A stretch of 47,997 nucleotides of DNA from an uncultured Sutterella sp. (GTDB taxonomy: Bacteria; Pseudomonadota; Gammaproteobacteria; Burkholderiales; Burkholderiaceae_F). A program made the position numbers and the translations under genes. The notes under the pieces were generated by a model. It was not told the DNA's origin and did no database searches. It saw only the letters and a list, made by a program, of their open reading frames with translations. This document shows, one piece after another, positions 24,920-33,890 of this stretch; the stretch's first letter is position 1, and each line of letters starts with the position of its first letter. Where the stretch lies: the NCBI GenBank assembly GCA_900538905.1, contig UPZS01000012.1, forward strand, positions 1-47,997, written 5' to 3'.

Positions 24920-26695
24920 TTATTCGTAGAAACGAGACGTATCGGACGGTTTTTTCTTTTTATCCTTGGTTTTGCCGCGGTGATCCTTCTCGCGATTGTC
25001 TTTTTTGTCGAATTTTCGTTTGGGTTTGCCGGCTCGGTCTTCACGCTCTTCAAAGCGCTTCGGAGCTCGATCGAACCGAACCGTCACGCGGCGGCCTTTG
25101 ATCGTGCTGTCTTTGAGCGAGTCGACAACAGCAGAAGCAACGGACTTTTCTACTTCCACGAGCGTAAACGACTCGGTGATCTCAATAGCGCCGATCTTAC
25201 GGCTGGCAATTCCAGCCTCGTTGGCGATGGCGCCGACAATATCACCGGGACGAACGCCTGATTTGTGCCCGGCACCGATGAAAATGCGGCTCATGCCGAC
25301 TTCCGGAGCCTCGGTGAGGCGGCTGGGACGCGTCTTTTCGCGCTTGGGACGATCGAAAAGCGACGGAGCGGGGATCTCCTCTTCGTCTCCTGCACCGTTG
25401 ACGGCACGGTTGGCAAGCGAGACAGCCGCGCAAGCGACTTCCATCGGATCAAACTGCGTGCACAGCGACTCCACGATCACGCGGCAGCGTTCGATCTGTT
25501 CGGTGTTGGAAAGCTCTTCGGCAATGGAATTCTTCAGTATCGAAAGACGTTTGGCTCGTGCATCGGTGAGCGTTGGAACGGTGCGCACTTCGATCTTGGC
25601 CTTGGTGTGAGACTCCAGAAGACGCAGACGGCGATGTTCACGCGGCTCAATCACGGAAATGGCCATGCCGGAGCGACCGGCGCGTCCCGTACGTCCGATA
25701 CGGTGCACGTAAGTTTCCGGAGATGCGGGCAATCCCAAATTGACCACATGCGTGAGGTTTTCTAGATCAATGCCGCGGGCGGCCACGTCGGTGGCGACGA
25801 TGAGTTCGATGGAGCCATTTTTGGCTCGCTTCATGACTCGATCGCGGCTGGCCTGATCGAGCCCGCCGTGCAGGGCCTCAACGGAAAATCCTCGTGCACG
25901 CAGGGCCTCCGTGACTTCGTCGACTTCCACGCGGGTGCGGGCAAAGCAGATGGCGAGCACCGCTTCTTCCACTTCGAGAATGCGGGCGAGAGCTGCCAGG
26001 CGATGAGGACGCGCCACAACATAGGCCACCTGAGGTACGCGGGGTGCTTCTTCCGTGGTGTTCTTTTCGATAACGATGTGCTTGGGGTTCTTGAGATGCT
26101 TGTTGGCGATTTCAAGGATGCGCTCCGGGAGCGTTGCTGAAAACAGCGCCGTTTGGTGCGTTTCAGGCAATGCCGCCGTGAGCTCCTCGAGTTCTTCGGC
26201 AAAGCCCATGTCGAGCATCTCATCGGCTTCGTCCATCACGAAGAACTGAACTTGGGAGAGATCGAGCGTACCGCGGTGCAGATGATCAAGCGCGCGTCCC
26301 GGCGTGGCAACAACGACATGTACGCCGCGTTTTAAAAGTCGAATCTGACGCGTGTAGTCCTGACCGCCGTAAATGGGGCAGGTTTCCAGACCGCTGTCTT
26401 GTCCAAGGTTGACAAAACTTTCGCTTACCTGCAGGCAGAGCTCGCGCGTGGGTGTAAGAACGAGTACGCGGGGAGCACCGGGCTTTGCTTCAGTACCGGC
26501 AAAGACCTCTACGGCGGGCAGCGCGAAGGCTGCGGTTTTTCCTGTGCCGGTAGCGGCCTGACCCAAGACGTCGCCGCCTTTGATGAGTTCGGGGACTGCG
26601 GCGGACTGAATCGGCGTCGGCTCTTCAAAGCCCAGACGCGCAACGGTCTCGCAGAGTTTTTCAGAAAGCCCCAGAGGAGCAAAGGCGGAGGTCAT
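24920..26695 (-). CDS. DEAD-box RNA helicase with DbpA-type C-terminal domain
   Basis: ATP-dependent RNA helicase, probably in ribosome assembly or mRNA turnover. Q motif EEPTPIQ (24-30), Walker A ATGTGKT (48-54), DEAD box (155-158), SAT in FSATLP, and HRIGRTGRAGRSG are intact. After the helicase core, a DbpA/CsdA RNA-binding domain (about 470-545, MSRIFIGAGHKSGVRPGDIVGAI...) precedes a strongly basic, low-complexity tail rich in Lys, Asp and Arg. 591 residues is close to DeaD/CsdA size; the name deaD is likely but not certain. It sits between rplY (beyond a terminator) and pth, inside an otherwise conserved housekeeping cluster. Confidence 0.92.
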   Translation of the reverse strand: MTSAFAPLGLSEKLCETVARLGFEEPTPIQSAAVPELIKGGDVLGQAATGTGKTAAFALPAVEVFAGTEAKPGAPRVLVLTPTRELCLQVSESFVNLGQDSGLETCPIYGGQDYTRQIRLLKRGVHVVVATPGRALDHLHRGTLDLSQVQFFVMDEADEMLDMGFAEELEELTAALPETHQTALFSATLPERILEIANKHLKNPKHIVIEKNTTEEAPRVPQVAYVVARPHRLAALARILEVEEAVLAICFARTRVEVDEVTEALRARGFSVEALHGGLDQASRDRVMKRAKNGSIELIVATDVAARGIDLENLTHVVNLGLPASPETYVHRIGRTGRAGRSGMAISVIEPREHRRLRLLESHTKAKIEVRTVPTLTDARAKRLSILKNSIAEELSNTEQIERCRVIVESLCTQFDPMEVACAAVSLANRAVNGAGDEEEIPAPSLFDRPKREKTRPSRLTEAPEVGMSRIFIGAGHKSGVRPGDIVGAIANEAGIASRKIGAIEITESFTLVEVEKSVASAVVDSLKDSTIKGRRVTVRFDRAPKRFEEREDRAGKPKRKFDKKDNREKDHRGKTKDKKKKPSDTSRFYE

Positions 26696-26739
26696 GCAAT
26701 AGGTCTCAAGTCAAAGCGCTCAGAAAAGCGCAAATAACG

Positions 26740-26793
26740 AAAAAACCCGTTTTCTGCGGCAGCACCCAACGGATGCCTTCGGCAAAGAACGGG
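26740..26793 (-). terminator. Rho-independent terminator after rplY
   Basis: The outer stem CCCGTT/AACGGG with extra inner pairing (including GCC-TTC-GGC) is followed on the minus strand by six T residues (26740-26745). It separates rplY from the helicase gene. Confidence 0.7.
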
Positions 26794-26858
26794 CTTGGGC
26801 TGCGTACGGCCGCGCTTTTTTGAGAAAGGCACGGCCGTTGATGCAACGAACTGCGCGA

Positions 26859-27461
26859 TTAGGCAGCAGGCGTAGCAGCTTCCTGGGGAGCAGCGTTGTC
26901 GGCGTCGTCGCCGGCAACGTTGGCAACCGTAGCAACCGGGGTTTCGGGGTTGACAGCGGTCACGCCGGCGGGCAGGGCGATGTCGCCCACGCGCAGCGTG
27001 GTCTGGCTGGTCATGCCGGAGAGATCCACGTCGATGAATTCGGGCAGATCCTTGGGCAGGCAAGAAACTTCCACAGCACCCACGAGGTGGCTGATGAGGC
27101 CCTTGTCGATCTTGACGGCCGGGCTGTTTTCACCACCGAAGAAGTGCAGCGGCACGCGCATCGTCACGTTGGCGTTCGGGTCGATACGCTGGAAGTCCAT
27201 GTGCAGAACTTGGTTCTTGTACGGGTGCATCTGGAAGGCACGCAGGACCACGAGCTGTTCAGTGCCGTCGAGTTCCATCGTCAGAATGGAGGAGTGGAAC
27301 TTTTCCTTCTGCAGCGCGTAGAACATTTCGTTGTGATCAATGGCGATCATGGCTGCAGGCTGGTTCAAGCCGTAAAGGATTGCGGGAACCTTGGCTTCGC
27401 GGCGAAGGCGGCGGCTCGCACTCGTACCTTGCGTTGCGCGGGTAGCGGCGGTGAATTTCAT
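26859..27461 (-). CDS. rplY: 50S ribosomal protein L25/general stress protein Ctc
   Basis: 5S rRNA-binding ribosomal protein of the long Ctc form. The N-terminal L25 domain (MKFTAATRATQGTSASRRLRR, KVPAILYGLNQPA) is followed by the second beta domain (VPLHFFGGENSPAVK...LPKDLPEFIDVDLSGM). A short acidic, alanine-rich tail ends the 200-residue protein. The ATG at 27461 has GAGGT nine bases upstream. It follows prs with a terminator-like hairpin between them. Confidence 0.95.
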   Translation of the reverse strand: MKFTAATRATQGTSASRRLRREAKVPAILYGLNQPAAMIAIDHNEMFYALQKEKFHSSILTMELDGTEQLVVLRAFQMHPYKNQVLHMDFQRIDPNANVTMRVPLHFFGGENSPAVKIDKGLISHLVGAVEVSCLPKDLPEFIDVDLSGMTSQTTLRVGDIALPAGVTAVNPETPVATVANVAGDDADNAAPQEAATPAA

Positions 27462-27483
27462 GGTTAAGTACCTCAAAATAAAC

Positions 27484-27518
27484 AAAAAAGTGTTCGCAAC
27501 CGCGACCAGTTGCGAACA
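27484..27518 (-). terminator. Hairpin between prs and rplY
   Basis: A perfect ten-base stem TGTTCGCAAC/GTTGCGAACA with an eight-base loop is followed on the minus strand by CTTTTTTG. It should terminate prs transcripts; rplY then needs read-through or its own promoter within the 22 bases that remain, so partial attenuation is the likelier role. Confidence 0.75.
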
Positions 27519-27549
27519 GGTTTTCAAAAAGGATTCGGATTGTAGCGGA

Positions 27550-28500
27550 TTATTCGTTAAAAAGCTCGCTGACCGAATCTTCGCGTGCGATACGCGAAAT
27601 CGTTTCGCCCACCAGAGGCGCACAGGAGAGCTGGCGAATCTTGGGGCATTCCTGCGCTTCGGGGCGCAGCGGAATCGTGTCGGTCACCACGACTTCGTCA
27701 AGAGCGGAGTTCTTGATGCGTTCGATGGCGTTGCCGGAGAAAACGGGGTGTGCGGCATAAGCAAGCACACGAGTAGCGCCGCGCTCCTTGAGAGCTCCGG
27801 CGGCGTTGCACAGCGTGCCGGCCGTATCGACGATGTCGTCGGTGATGACGCAGGTGCGCCCCTTGACTTCACCGATGATGTTCATGATTTCGGCAACGTT
27901 GGCGCGCGGACGACGCTTGTCGATGATGGCGAGGTCAACGCCGAGTTCCTTGGCCATAGCACGGGCACGAACCACACCGCCCACGTCGGGCGAGACGACC
28001 ATCAGGTCAGGGTACTGGTGCGAGACCAGATCGTTCAGAAGAACGGGTGTCGAGTAAATGTTGTCGACCGGGACATCGAAGAAGCCCTGAATCTGGTCGG
28101 CGTGCAAGTCCATTGTGAGCACACGGTCGATGCCTACGCTCTGGAGCATGTTGGCGACAACCTTGGCGGAGATGGCCACGCGGGCCGAACGGGGACGACG
28201 GTCCTGACGAGCGTACCCGTAGTAGGGCATCACGGCGGTGATACGGCGGCACGAAGCGCGGCGCAGCGCATCGACCATGATCATCAGTTCCATCAGATTG
28301 TCATTGGTCGGCGCACAGGTGCTTTGAAGCACGAAAGCGTCACAGCCGCGGACGTTCTCGTTGATTTCAACCATAACTTCGCCGTCGGAGAAGCGGTTGA
28401 CGGTTGCCCGCCCAAGCGGGATGTTCAGGTACTGAGCCACTGCATGAGCAAGCTTGGGATTGGCATTCCCCGAGAAGACCTTCAGGCTGTCAGAAATCAT
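27550..28500 (-). CDS. prs: Ribose-phosphate pyrophosphokinase (PRPP synthetase)
   Basis: Makes PRPP from ribose 5-phosphate and ATP for nucleotide, His and Trp synthesis. Family landmarks are [55 protein letters not shown] and the PRPP-binding [12 protein letters not shown]. 316 residues. The ATG at 28498-28500 follows AGAGGG. A candidate promoter lies upstream at 28622-28649, after the tRNA-Gln terminator, and a hairpin lies downstream. Confidence 0.97.
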   Translation of the reverse strand: MISDSLKVFSGNANPKLAHAVAQYLNIPLGRATVNRFSDGEVMVEINENVRGCDAFVLQSTCAPTNDNLMELMIMVDALRRASCRRITAVMPYYGYARQDRRPRSARVAISAKVVANMLQSVGIDRVLTMDLHADQIQGFFDVPVDNIYSTPVLLNDLVSHQYPDLMVVSPDVGGVVRARAMAKELGVDLAIIDKRRPRANVAEIMNIIGEVKGRTCVITDDIVDTAGTLCNAAGALKERGATRVLAYAAHPVFSGNAIERIKNSALDEVVVTDTIPLRPEAQECPKIRQLSCAPLVGETISRIAREDSVSELFNE

Positions 28501-28621
28501 TTTTACCCTCTGAAAAGTGGGTGCGTGCACGAATGAACAACGCAGGAAACTTTGATGTGAAACACATCCTCGGACGGGAAAATGTTTTTTCTCGCCCGTA
28601 AAAAATAAAACCGCGCCAAGC

Positions 28622-28649
28622 AGTCTAGGACGCTCTTTACAAATTGCAA
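28622..28649 (-). promoter_or_regulatory. Candidate sigma-70 promoter for prs
   Basis: On the minus strand TTGCAA is followed after 16 bases by TAGACT, between the tRNA-Gln terminator and prs. Each hexamer matches four of six consensus positions. This is a position-supported guess only. Confidence 0.25.
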
Positions 28650-28686
28650 AGATTTTCCGAGACGCCTGCGCAGTTCGTTGTGCAGG

Positions 28687-28708
28687 AAAAACACTCAAAA
28701 CAGTGTTT
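28687..28708 (-). terminator. Terminator after tRNA-Gln
   Basis: A seven-base stem AAACACT/AGTGTTT with a six-base loop begins right after the CCA end of tRNA-Gln and is followed on the minus strand by two further T residues, giving five T in all. Confidence 0.65.
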
Positions 28709-28784
28709 TGGCAGGGGTGGAAGGATTCGAACCTTCGCATACCGGAATCAAAATCCGGTGCCTTAACCGCTTGGCGACACCCCT
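28709..28784 (-). tRNA. glnX: tRNA-Gln (anticodon UUG)
   Basis: A full cloverleaf reads on the minus strand. The seven-base acceptor stem AGGGGTG/CACCCCT is followed by discriminator G and an encoded CCA. The D arm contains AAGCGGTTAAGGC, the anticodon stem CCGGA/TCCGG closes the loop TTTTGAT with anticodon TTG at 28749-28751, and the T arm is GAAGGTTCGAATCCTTC. It lies between ispE and prs, its conserved place in betaproteobacteria. Confidence 0.97.
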
Positions 28785-28804
28785 GTCCGTTTTTCTCGTC
28801 TTTA

Positions 28805-29665
28805 TCAGCCTACTAAGCAACCGACGGACGGATGTTCCTGAAGAATCTTCGTCACGTATCCCCGCATGGGGTACGAAACGGCTTCAAGCGCTTGTTTGGC
28901 GCTTTCTTCCGAGCCAAACAGTGCGAAAACTGCGGAGCCGGACCCCGTCATCCGGGCGCCGGAACCGAGAGCCTGCAGGGCTTTTCCGATCTCAGGATTG
29001 ATCCGCACAGCAACAGGCTGCAAATCGTTTCGGCCGATGAGTTCCGGCCACTGACTGCTCAGTTGCTGAGAAAGAGCCGAAATTTTCAAGGATTTCGTGT
29101 CTCTTGTCAAGGCTGGATGCTGAAAAATCAATGCAGTAGAGGTAGGCTTCGACGGCATGGCAACTGCAACCCAGGCTTGCGGAACGGCGATTGGCATGAG
29201 AATGCCGCCTGTACCTTGAGCAAAAGCGTTTTGTCCAAATAAAAAGAATGGAACGTCGGCGCCGAGCGATTCGCCGATGGACATCAGTTTCTCTTGGGGC
29301 CAGTTGAGTTCCCAGAGCTTGTTAAGCCCCATCAGAGTGCTCGCACAGTCGCTAGAACCTCCGCCCATGCCTGCACCCGCTGGAATGCGCTTTGTAACGT
29401 GGATGCGGCATCCGATCGTTGTGCCGCTGATTTGCTGAAGACGGCGGGCGGCTCGTACGCACAGGTCTTTATCCATGTCGCCGATAACGTCGCCCGTGCG
29501 GGAAATTTTTCCGCTTGGATCAAGCTCCAGGACGATGTCGTCGCACAAATCAATCAGAACGAAAACGGACTCGAGCAGGTGCATACCGTCGGTTCGGCGT
29601 CCAACCACATGCAAAAAAAGATTGAGTTTGGCCGGGGCCTTGAGTTCAATCGATGTAGCAGACAT
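28805..29665 (-). CDS. ispE: 4-diphosphocytidyl-2-C-methyl-D-erythritol kinase
   Basis: GHMP kinase of the MEP isoprenoid pathway. It phosphorylates CDP-methylerythritol. The N-terminus [14 protein letters not shown] carries the catalytic lysine (Lys13), and the ATP-binding glycine-rich loop is [17 protein letters not shown]. The C-terminal [15 protein letters not shown] block is the third GHMP motif. 286 residues. It follows lolB by two bases and is followed by tRNA-Gln after 20 bases. Confidence 0.95.
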   Translation of the reverse strand: MSATSIELKAPAKLNLFLHVVGRRTDGMHLLESVFVLIDLCDDIVLELDPSGKISRTGDVIGDMDKDLCVRAARRLQQISGTTIGCRIHVTKRIPAGAGMGGGSSDCASTLMGLNKLWELNWPQEKLMSIGESLGADVPFFLFGQNAFAQGTGGILMPIAVPQAWVAVAMPSKPTSTALIFQHPALTRDTKSLKISALSQQLSSQWPELIGRNDLQPVAVRINPEIGKALQALGSGARMTGSGSAVFALFGSEESAKQALEAVSYPMRGYVTKILQEHPSVGCLVG

Positions 29666-29667
29666 GG

Positions 29668-30195
29668 CTATTCAATGGCTAGTGTCAAAGTGATTTGTCT
29701 CGGAGCTGTTTGCGAGAGTGCCACGAGTGCCGGAGAGTTGTCGGTTTTGCGGCGCTTGACGGCAATTTGCCAGCCCGCTTGAATAAATGCGTCGTTGGCG
29801 ATCTGAGCGGGGGCTTGAGGCCAGGGCATGCCCGAAAGCCATGCCGAAAGCATATCGGCGGGCAAGCCGAAACCTAGATGTTTGCGCATCAGCTCTAGAG
29901 CGTTTGCAGCCGAGTCGGACGCCTCCTTACCTTCTTTGTTAGGGCGTTCGAGAACAGCGCCAGCGGGCGTGACGGTGATGCGGGCGAGAATCCCGTAGAG
30001 CGGCGTCATGAGCGTGAGTTCCGTGAAGTCTTTTGCTTCGACGAGCTTCCAGCGGCCGGTGACGGCCTTGATACCATCGGGGCCTTCGGCGCGCAATGAA
30101 AAACGCCCGGCGCGCTCCCGGCTATCGAGCGGCTGCACGGCAACGCAACCGCTCAAGAGCATGAGGCTACCAAAAAGCAGCGTGCGGCGTTTCAT
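29668..30195 (-). CDS. lolB: Outer-membrane lipoprotein LolB
   Basis: Outer-membrane receptor that takes lipoproteins from LolA and inserts them. The signal peptide ends in the lipobox LSGC with lipidated Cys17. The rest is a short beta domain (ERAGRFSLRAEGPDG, TGRWKLVEAKDFTELTLMTPLYG) with weak sequence conservation. It has 175 residues. Its ATG lies inside the end of the upstream TPR gene (four-base overlap), and ispE starts two bases after its stop, giving the standard TPR-lolB-ispE order. Confidence 0.88.
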   Translation of the reverse strand: MKRRTLLFGSLMLLSGCVAVQPLDSRERAGRFSLRAEGPDGIKAVTGRWKLVEAKDFTELTLMTPLYGILARITVTPAGAVLERPNKEGKEASDSAANALELMRKHLGFGLPADMLSAWLSGMPWPQAPAQIANDAFIQAGWQIAVKRRKTDNSPALVALSQTAPRQITLTLAIE

Positions 30196-31931
30196 TTTGC
30201 TGGGCCGCGATGGTGACGCAGCTCTTTGGCTTTCGTGTTGTTCGGCTCTCCTTCGAGCACCGAAGCGATGTAACTATCCGCTTCGACAGTCTTGCCGACG
30301 ACATAAAGGATTTCAGCCAGATGCAGAGCGATTTCGGTATCGGCCGGCATGGCGTTTTGAGCTTTGCGTACCAACTTTTCGGCCTCTTCAAGACGTCCTT
30401 GGCGGTAACGCAGCCAACCCAGGGAATCGGTGATGGCCGCATCCTTGCCTCCGCTCAATTCCATAGCCTTGTTAAGGTAGCGCTCTGCCTTGTCCAAATG
30501 CATTGCGCGTTCGGCCCACAAAAAGCCCAGAGAGTTCCAACCGTTGGGGTTGTTCGGGTTTTCGGCGATGAAGCGCTCAAAGAGTTTTTCGGCATCCTGG
30601 AAGCGATCCTGCTGTACGGCAAGGATCGCGGTTCGATAAAGCAGCTCGGGATTCTTGGGGCCGGTTTCAAGCGTTTGGATCAGCACGTCAAGAGCCGGCT
30701 GAATTTGTTTGGTTTTTAAAAGCAATTCGGCGCAGGCTACATCCAAGCTCATTTTTCGTTTGGCGTCGGAAGTGCGGATGCCGCGTAAAACCTTGCAGGC
30801 ACCGTCCACGCTACCGGATTCAGCCAAAAGTTCGGCCTGTTTGATGCGCGCAGCCTCGTATTTATCGCCGCCTTCAACGCGGCCAAGCCATTCAATAGCG
30901 GCCTGACGGTCCCCTTGCGCGAGTTTGACCATTCCCAGACGCACGTATGCTGTATCGGGCAGCAACGCCGTTTTTTCGGCTTTGCTCAACAGCACGAGGT
31001 AGCGCTTGTAGTAGAGTTCCGCACGCTCGTAGAGATGGGCCTCTTCGGCGATCATACCGAGCAGCATCATGCTGTGCGCGTCGTCTCGACGGCCCACTTC
31101 AAGACGCTTGAGTTGAGCGTCAAGCTTCTTGTCGTTGCCGGTGCGCAGCAACGACTTGGCGTAAGCCAAACGAAGCTCGAAGGCGTCCGGATGGCGCTGA
31201 AGGTAGCCTTCCAAGCGCTTCATGGCCCTTTTGGGGTCGTTTTGGAATTCTGCATCAATGCCCTTCATCAGCACGTGCGGACTGTCGGGCGCAAGATCCA
31301 TTGCTTTGCTTGCGTGCATGGCAGCCTGCGGCGTCATGCGAGCGCGAGCTGCGAGTTCGGAGAGAACGAGTTGAGCGCGGGCGTCGTCCTTGAGATCCGC
31401 AGCCGCTTTGACGAAAGCGTGGTAAAAGAGATCCTTGGCCGGAGCTTTCTGCTGCATGGCGCCCAGTTCGTCCAGGGCCCCCGCCGGATCGCGAGCCGCT
31501 TGTACCAGTCCTTTGACGAGTTCTCCCGCTTCGTCGTATTTGCCTTGGCTGAAAAGTTCTTCAGCTTTGGTCAGACGTATCTGGCGGTTGTTTGGATCAA
31601 GCCCCGTCCAAATTTTGAGGGCCTCATTGGCCGCTTCTTCGTTGTCTGCTTCCTGCGCAATGTCAAAGGCGCGCCCGGCCGCTTCGGCAGAGCGTCCCTT
31701 TTGCGCCGCGTTCAGAAAAGCCTTCCAAGCGAGTTCCGAATCGCCGGACTGTACGGCGAATTCGCCGACAAGAAGACTGCGGATAATGTCAGAGTCCTGC
31801 GCGGCTTTTTGCGCGGCGAGTTGATCTGCGCGGTCAACCGTGTCCGAGGCCAGAGGAGATGCGGCGTGTACGGCGGCAAAGCCCAGAACGGCGCCGAGAA
31901 GAATGCTAAGCGAAGTACGAATGGCGGACAT
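30192..31931 (-). CDS. TPR-repeat periplasmic protein upstream of lolB
   Basis: A signal peptide (MSAIRTSLSILLGAVLGFAAVHA) suggests export. The remaining 555 residues are mostly tetratricopeptide repeats, clearest in the C-terminal half, where A-x3-Y-x-KA and NPNNPNGWNSLGFLWAERA patterns repeat about every 34 residues. No catalytic domain is seen. Betaproteobacteria commonly carry such a TPR protein just before lolB, which suggests a role in envelope assembly or protein interactions, but the function is unknown. Its stop overlaps the lolB start by four bases. Confidence 0.85.
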   Translation of the reverse strand: MSAIRTSLSILLGAVLGFAAVHAASPLASDTVDRADQLAAQKAAQDSDIIRSLLVGEFAVQSGDSELAWKAFLNAAQKGRSAEAAGRAFDIAQEADNEEAANEALKIWTGLDPNNRQIRLTKAEELFSQGKYDEAGELVKGLVQAARDPAGALDELGAMQQKAPAKDLFYHAFVKAAADLKDDARAQLVLSELAARARMTPQAAMHASKAMDLAPDSPHVLMKGIDAEFQNDPKRAMKRLEGYLQRHPDAFELRLAYAKSLLRTGNDKKLDAQLKRLEVGRRDDAHSMMLLGMIAEEAHLYERAELYYKRYLVLLSKAEKTALLPDTAYVRLGMVKLAQGDRQAAIEWLGRVEGGDKYEAARIKQAELLAESGSVDGACKVLRGIRTSDAKRKMSLDVACAELLLKTKQIQPALDVLIQTLETGPKNPELLYRTAILAVQQDRFQDAEKLFERFIAENPNNPNGWNSLGFLWAERAMHLDKAERYLNKAMELSGGKDAAITDSLGWLRYRQGRLEEAEKLVRKAQNAMPADTEIALHLAEILYVVGKTVEADSYIASVLEGEPNNTKAKELRHHRGPAK

Positions 31932-32073
31932 GCGAAAAAACGTGCGATACGGAAAAGAGTAGGCATCAGCCTTCTTTCAAACGAAAGATGAGTATAGCGG
32001 GCGCAGACCGTAGACGGCTTAATCCGCACGTCTAGTTGTTACAATCGGTGGGCTCAATCAGGATTTTGTTGCC

Positions 32074-32964
32074 ATGATTTTTAACCTGTTATCGCGGTTC
32101 TGGATTGCCGTTATCAAAAGCCTCAGGCACATGCCTGTGAGCGCTCGCTCAGCGTTGGCCGGCTTTCTTGCGCTCTTGTTTTGGATAGCCATCCCGAAGC
32201 GCCGTCGCGTGACGCTTACCAATCTGAGGTTGTGCTTTCCGGATAAGACAGACGCTGAACGCAAGAAAATAGCAAAGAGTTTTTACCGAAAGCTCATGCG
32301 CGCGGCGCTTGATCACGGTGTCTTATGGAGCGGTACCCGCGAAGAGGTGGCCGCAATGGTGCGTTTTGAGGGTGTCGAAAACATTACCGAAACCGTGGCT
32401 CGCGGTGAGCATTTGATCGTGATTTCCCCTCACTTCGTCGGGCTTGATGCGGCGGGCATCGGGCTGAATTTGCACGTGCGCGGCTGTTCTCTTTACCAAA
32501 AGCAGGCCAATCCGGTCTGGGACGAAGCGGCTCTGAAGGGACGCCTGCGTTTTGCCGATCCGGAACTGATTGCCAAGCACGGGCGCGGAGACCTAAAGGC
32601 TGTGATTCGCGCCATGAATAAGGGGTTACCCTTTTATTATTTGCCCGACATGGACCACGGCCGGAAGAACTCCATTTTCATTCCGTTTTTCGGTGTGCCG
32701 GCAGCAACCGTGCCGATGGCTTGTCGTTTGGCGAAGCTTACGCGGGCGAAAGTGTGCATGTGTATTGCCGAGATGACGGACGAGGGCTACACGGTTCATA
32801 TTTCGCCTGTCTGGGAGAACTATCCGACCGACGATGTCGAAGCCGATACTCGACATATCACGGCCGAACTCGAAAAGTGGATTCTCAAACTGCCGGATCA
32901 GTACCTTTGGTCGCATCGACGCTTTAAGACGCGTCCCGAAGGGGAACCTTCCGTGTACGACTAA
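32074..32964 (+). CDS. lpxL: LpxL/HtrB-family lipid A acyltransferase
   Basis: Inner-membrane acyltransferase that adds a secondary acyl chain to Kdo-lipid A. An N-terminal hydrophobic segment (about 28-41) anchors it. The catalytic HX4D is His120 and Asp125 in SPHFVGLD, and PDMDHGRKNSIFIPFFGVPA forms the substrate region with TVPMACRLAKLT after it. 296 residues. Whether it is LpxL or LpxM type cannot be told by eye. It starts a plus-strand unit with dapF 14 bases downstream and is divergent from the TPR gene across 142 bases. Confidence 0.9.
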   Translation: MIFNLLSRFWIAVIKSLRHMPVSARSALAGFLALLFWIAIPKRRRVTLTNLRLCFPDKTDAERKKIAKSFYRKLMRAALDHGVLWSGTREEVAAMVRFEGVENITETVARGEHLIVISPHFVGLDAAGIGLNLHVRGCSLYQKQANPVWDEAALKGRLRFADPELIAKHGRGDLKAVIRAMNKGLPFYYLPDMDHGRKNSIFIPFFGVPAATVPMACRLAKLTRAKVCMCIAEMTDEGYTVHISPVWENYPTDDVEADTRHITAELEKWILKLPDQYLWSHRRFKTRPEGEPSVYD

Positions 32965-32978
32965 TCGGACCAGTAACT

Positions 32979-33857
32979 ATGCGATTTACCAAAATGCAGG
33001 GCGCGGGCAACGACTTTGTCATGCTGGACGCCACGCAGGAACCGTTTACCTTGACGACCGAACAGATCCGCGCGTTGTGCGATCGTCGCTACGGCGTCGG
33101 ATGTGATCAGTTGTTGGTGGTTGAAAAAAGTGCTCTGCCCGAAGTTGACTTCAAGTACCGCATTTTCAACTGCAGCGGCGGTGAAGTCGAAATGTGCGGC
33201 AATGGCGCGCGTTGCTTTGCTGTTTTTGTGCGAGAACTTGGGTTGACCGACAAAACGACGATTGCCTGCGAAACGGTCAAAGGCGTCATTCGTCCGCACA
33301 TGGAAGATGACGGCTCGGTTACCGTGGACATGGGGCGGCCCCGTTTTGAGGCTGCTGATGTCGGGCTCATGACACAAGGGCTTGAAACGAAGACCGAGGG
33401 TGAAGCAACGCTCTATAAAATCGCGGCTGCAGGGCTCGACAACTGGGTGAGCGTTGTCTCGATGGGAAATCCTCATGCCGTTCGTTTGGTCGAGAACGTT
33501 GCAACCGATCTGGTTTGTTCCGTGGGCAGCGCTTTTCAGAAGATGCCGGTGTTTGAGCATCAGGTCAACGCCGGCTTTATGCAGGTCGTCAGCTCAAGAG
33601 AAATCAATCTGCGAGTTTACGAGCGAGGCGCGGGTGAGACACTTGCCTGCGGTTCGGGAGCGTGCGCCGCGGTGACTTCGGGCATTCGCCGCGGTTTTTT
33701 GGGTAACGACGTACTCGTTCACATGCGGGGCGGCGACATTCGCGTGCGTTGGAGCGGCGAATCCGAAGCGTCCGTTTATCTATCGGGACCGGCCGTGACT
33801 GTTTTCACCGGCGAAATTGACCTGGATCGGATCGTGTTGCCGACAGCCAATTTTTGA
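32979..33857 (+). CDS. dapF: Diaminopimelate epimerase
   Basis: Converts LL- to meso-diaminopimelate for lysine and peptidoglycan. The two-base active site is formed by Cys73 (EVEMCGNGARC) and Cys224 (TLACGSGACAA); the N-terminus MRFTKMQGAGNDFVMLD is diagnostic. 292 residues. It is co-oriented with lpxL, 14 bases apart, and with the methyltransferase downstream, 33 bases apart. Confidence 0.96.
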   Translation: MRFTKMQGAGNDFVMLDATQEPFTLTTEQIRALCDRRYGVGCDQLLVVEKSALPEVDFKYRIFNCSGGEVEMCGNGARCFAVFVRELGLTDKTTIACETVKGVIRPHMEDDGSVTVDMGRPRFEAADVGLMTQGLETKTEGEATLYKIAAAGLDNWVSVVSMGNPHAVRLVENVATDLVCSVGSAFQKMPVFEHQVNAGFMQVVSSREINLRVYERGAGETLACGSGACAAVTSGIRRGFLGNDVLVHMRGGDIRVRWSGESEASVYLSGPAVTVFTGEIDLDRIVLPTANF

Positions 33858-33890
33858 GAAAGAATTTTTGACACGAATTTGAGAATTGAT

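Noticed and set aside
28560..28605. GC/A-T-rich stem ACGGG...CCCGT upstream of prs as a terminator
   Set aside because: The stem is only five bases with a long loop, and no T-run follows it on either strand in the right place.
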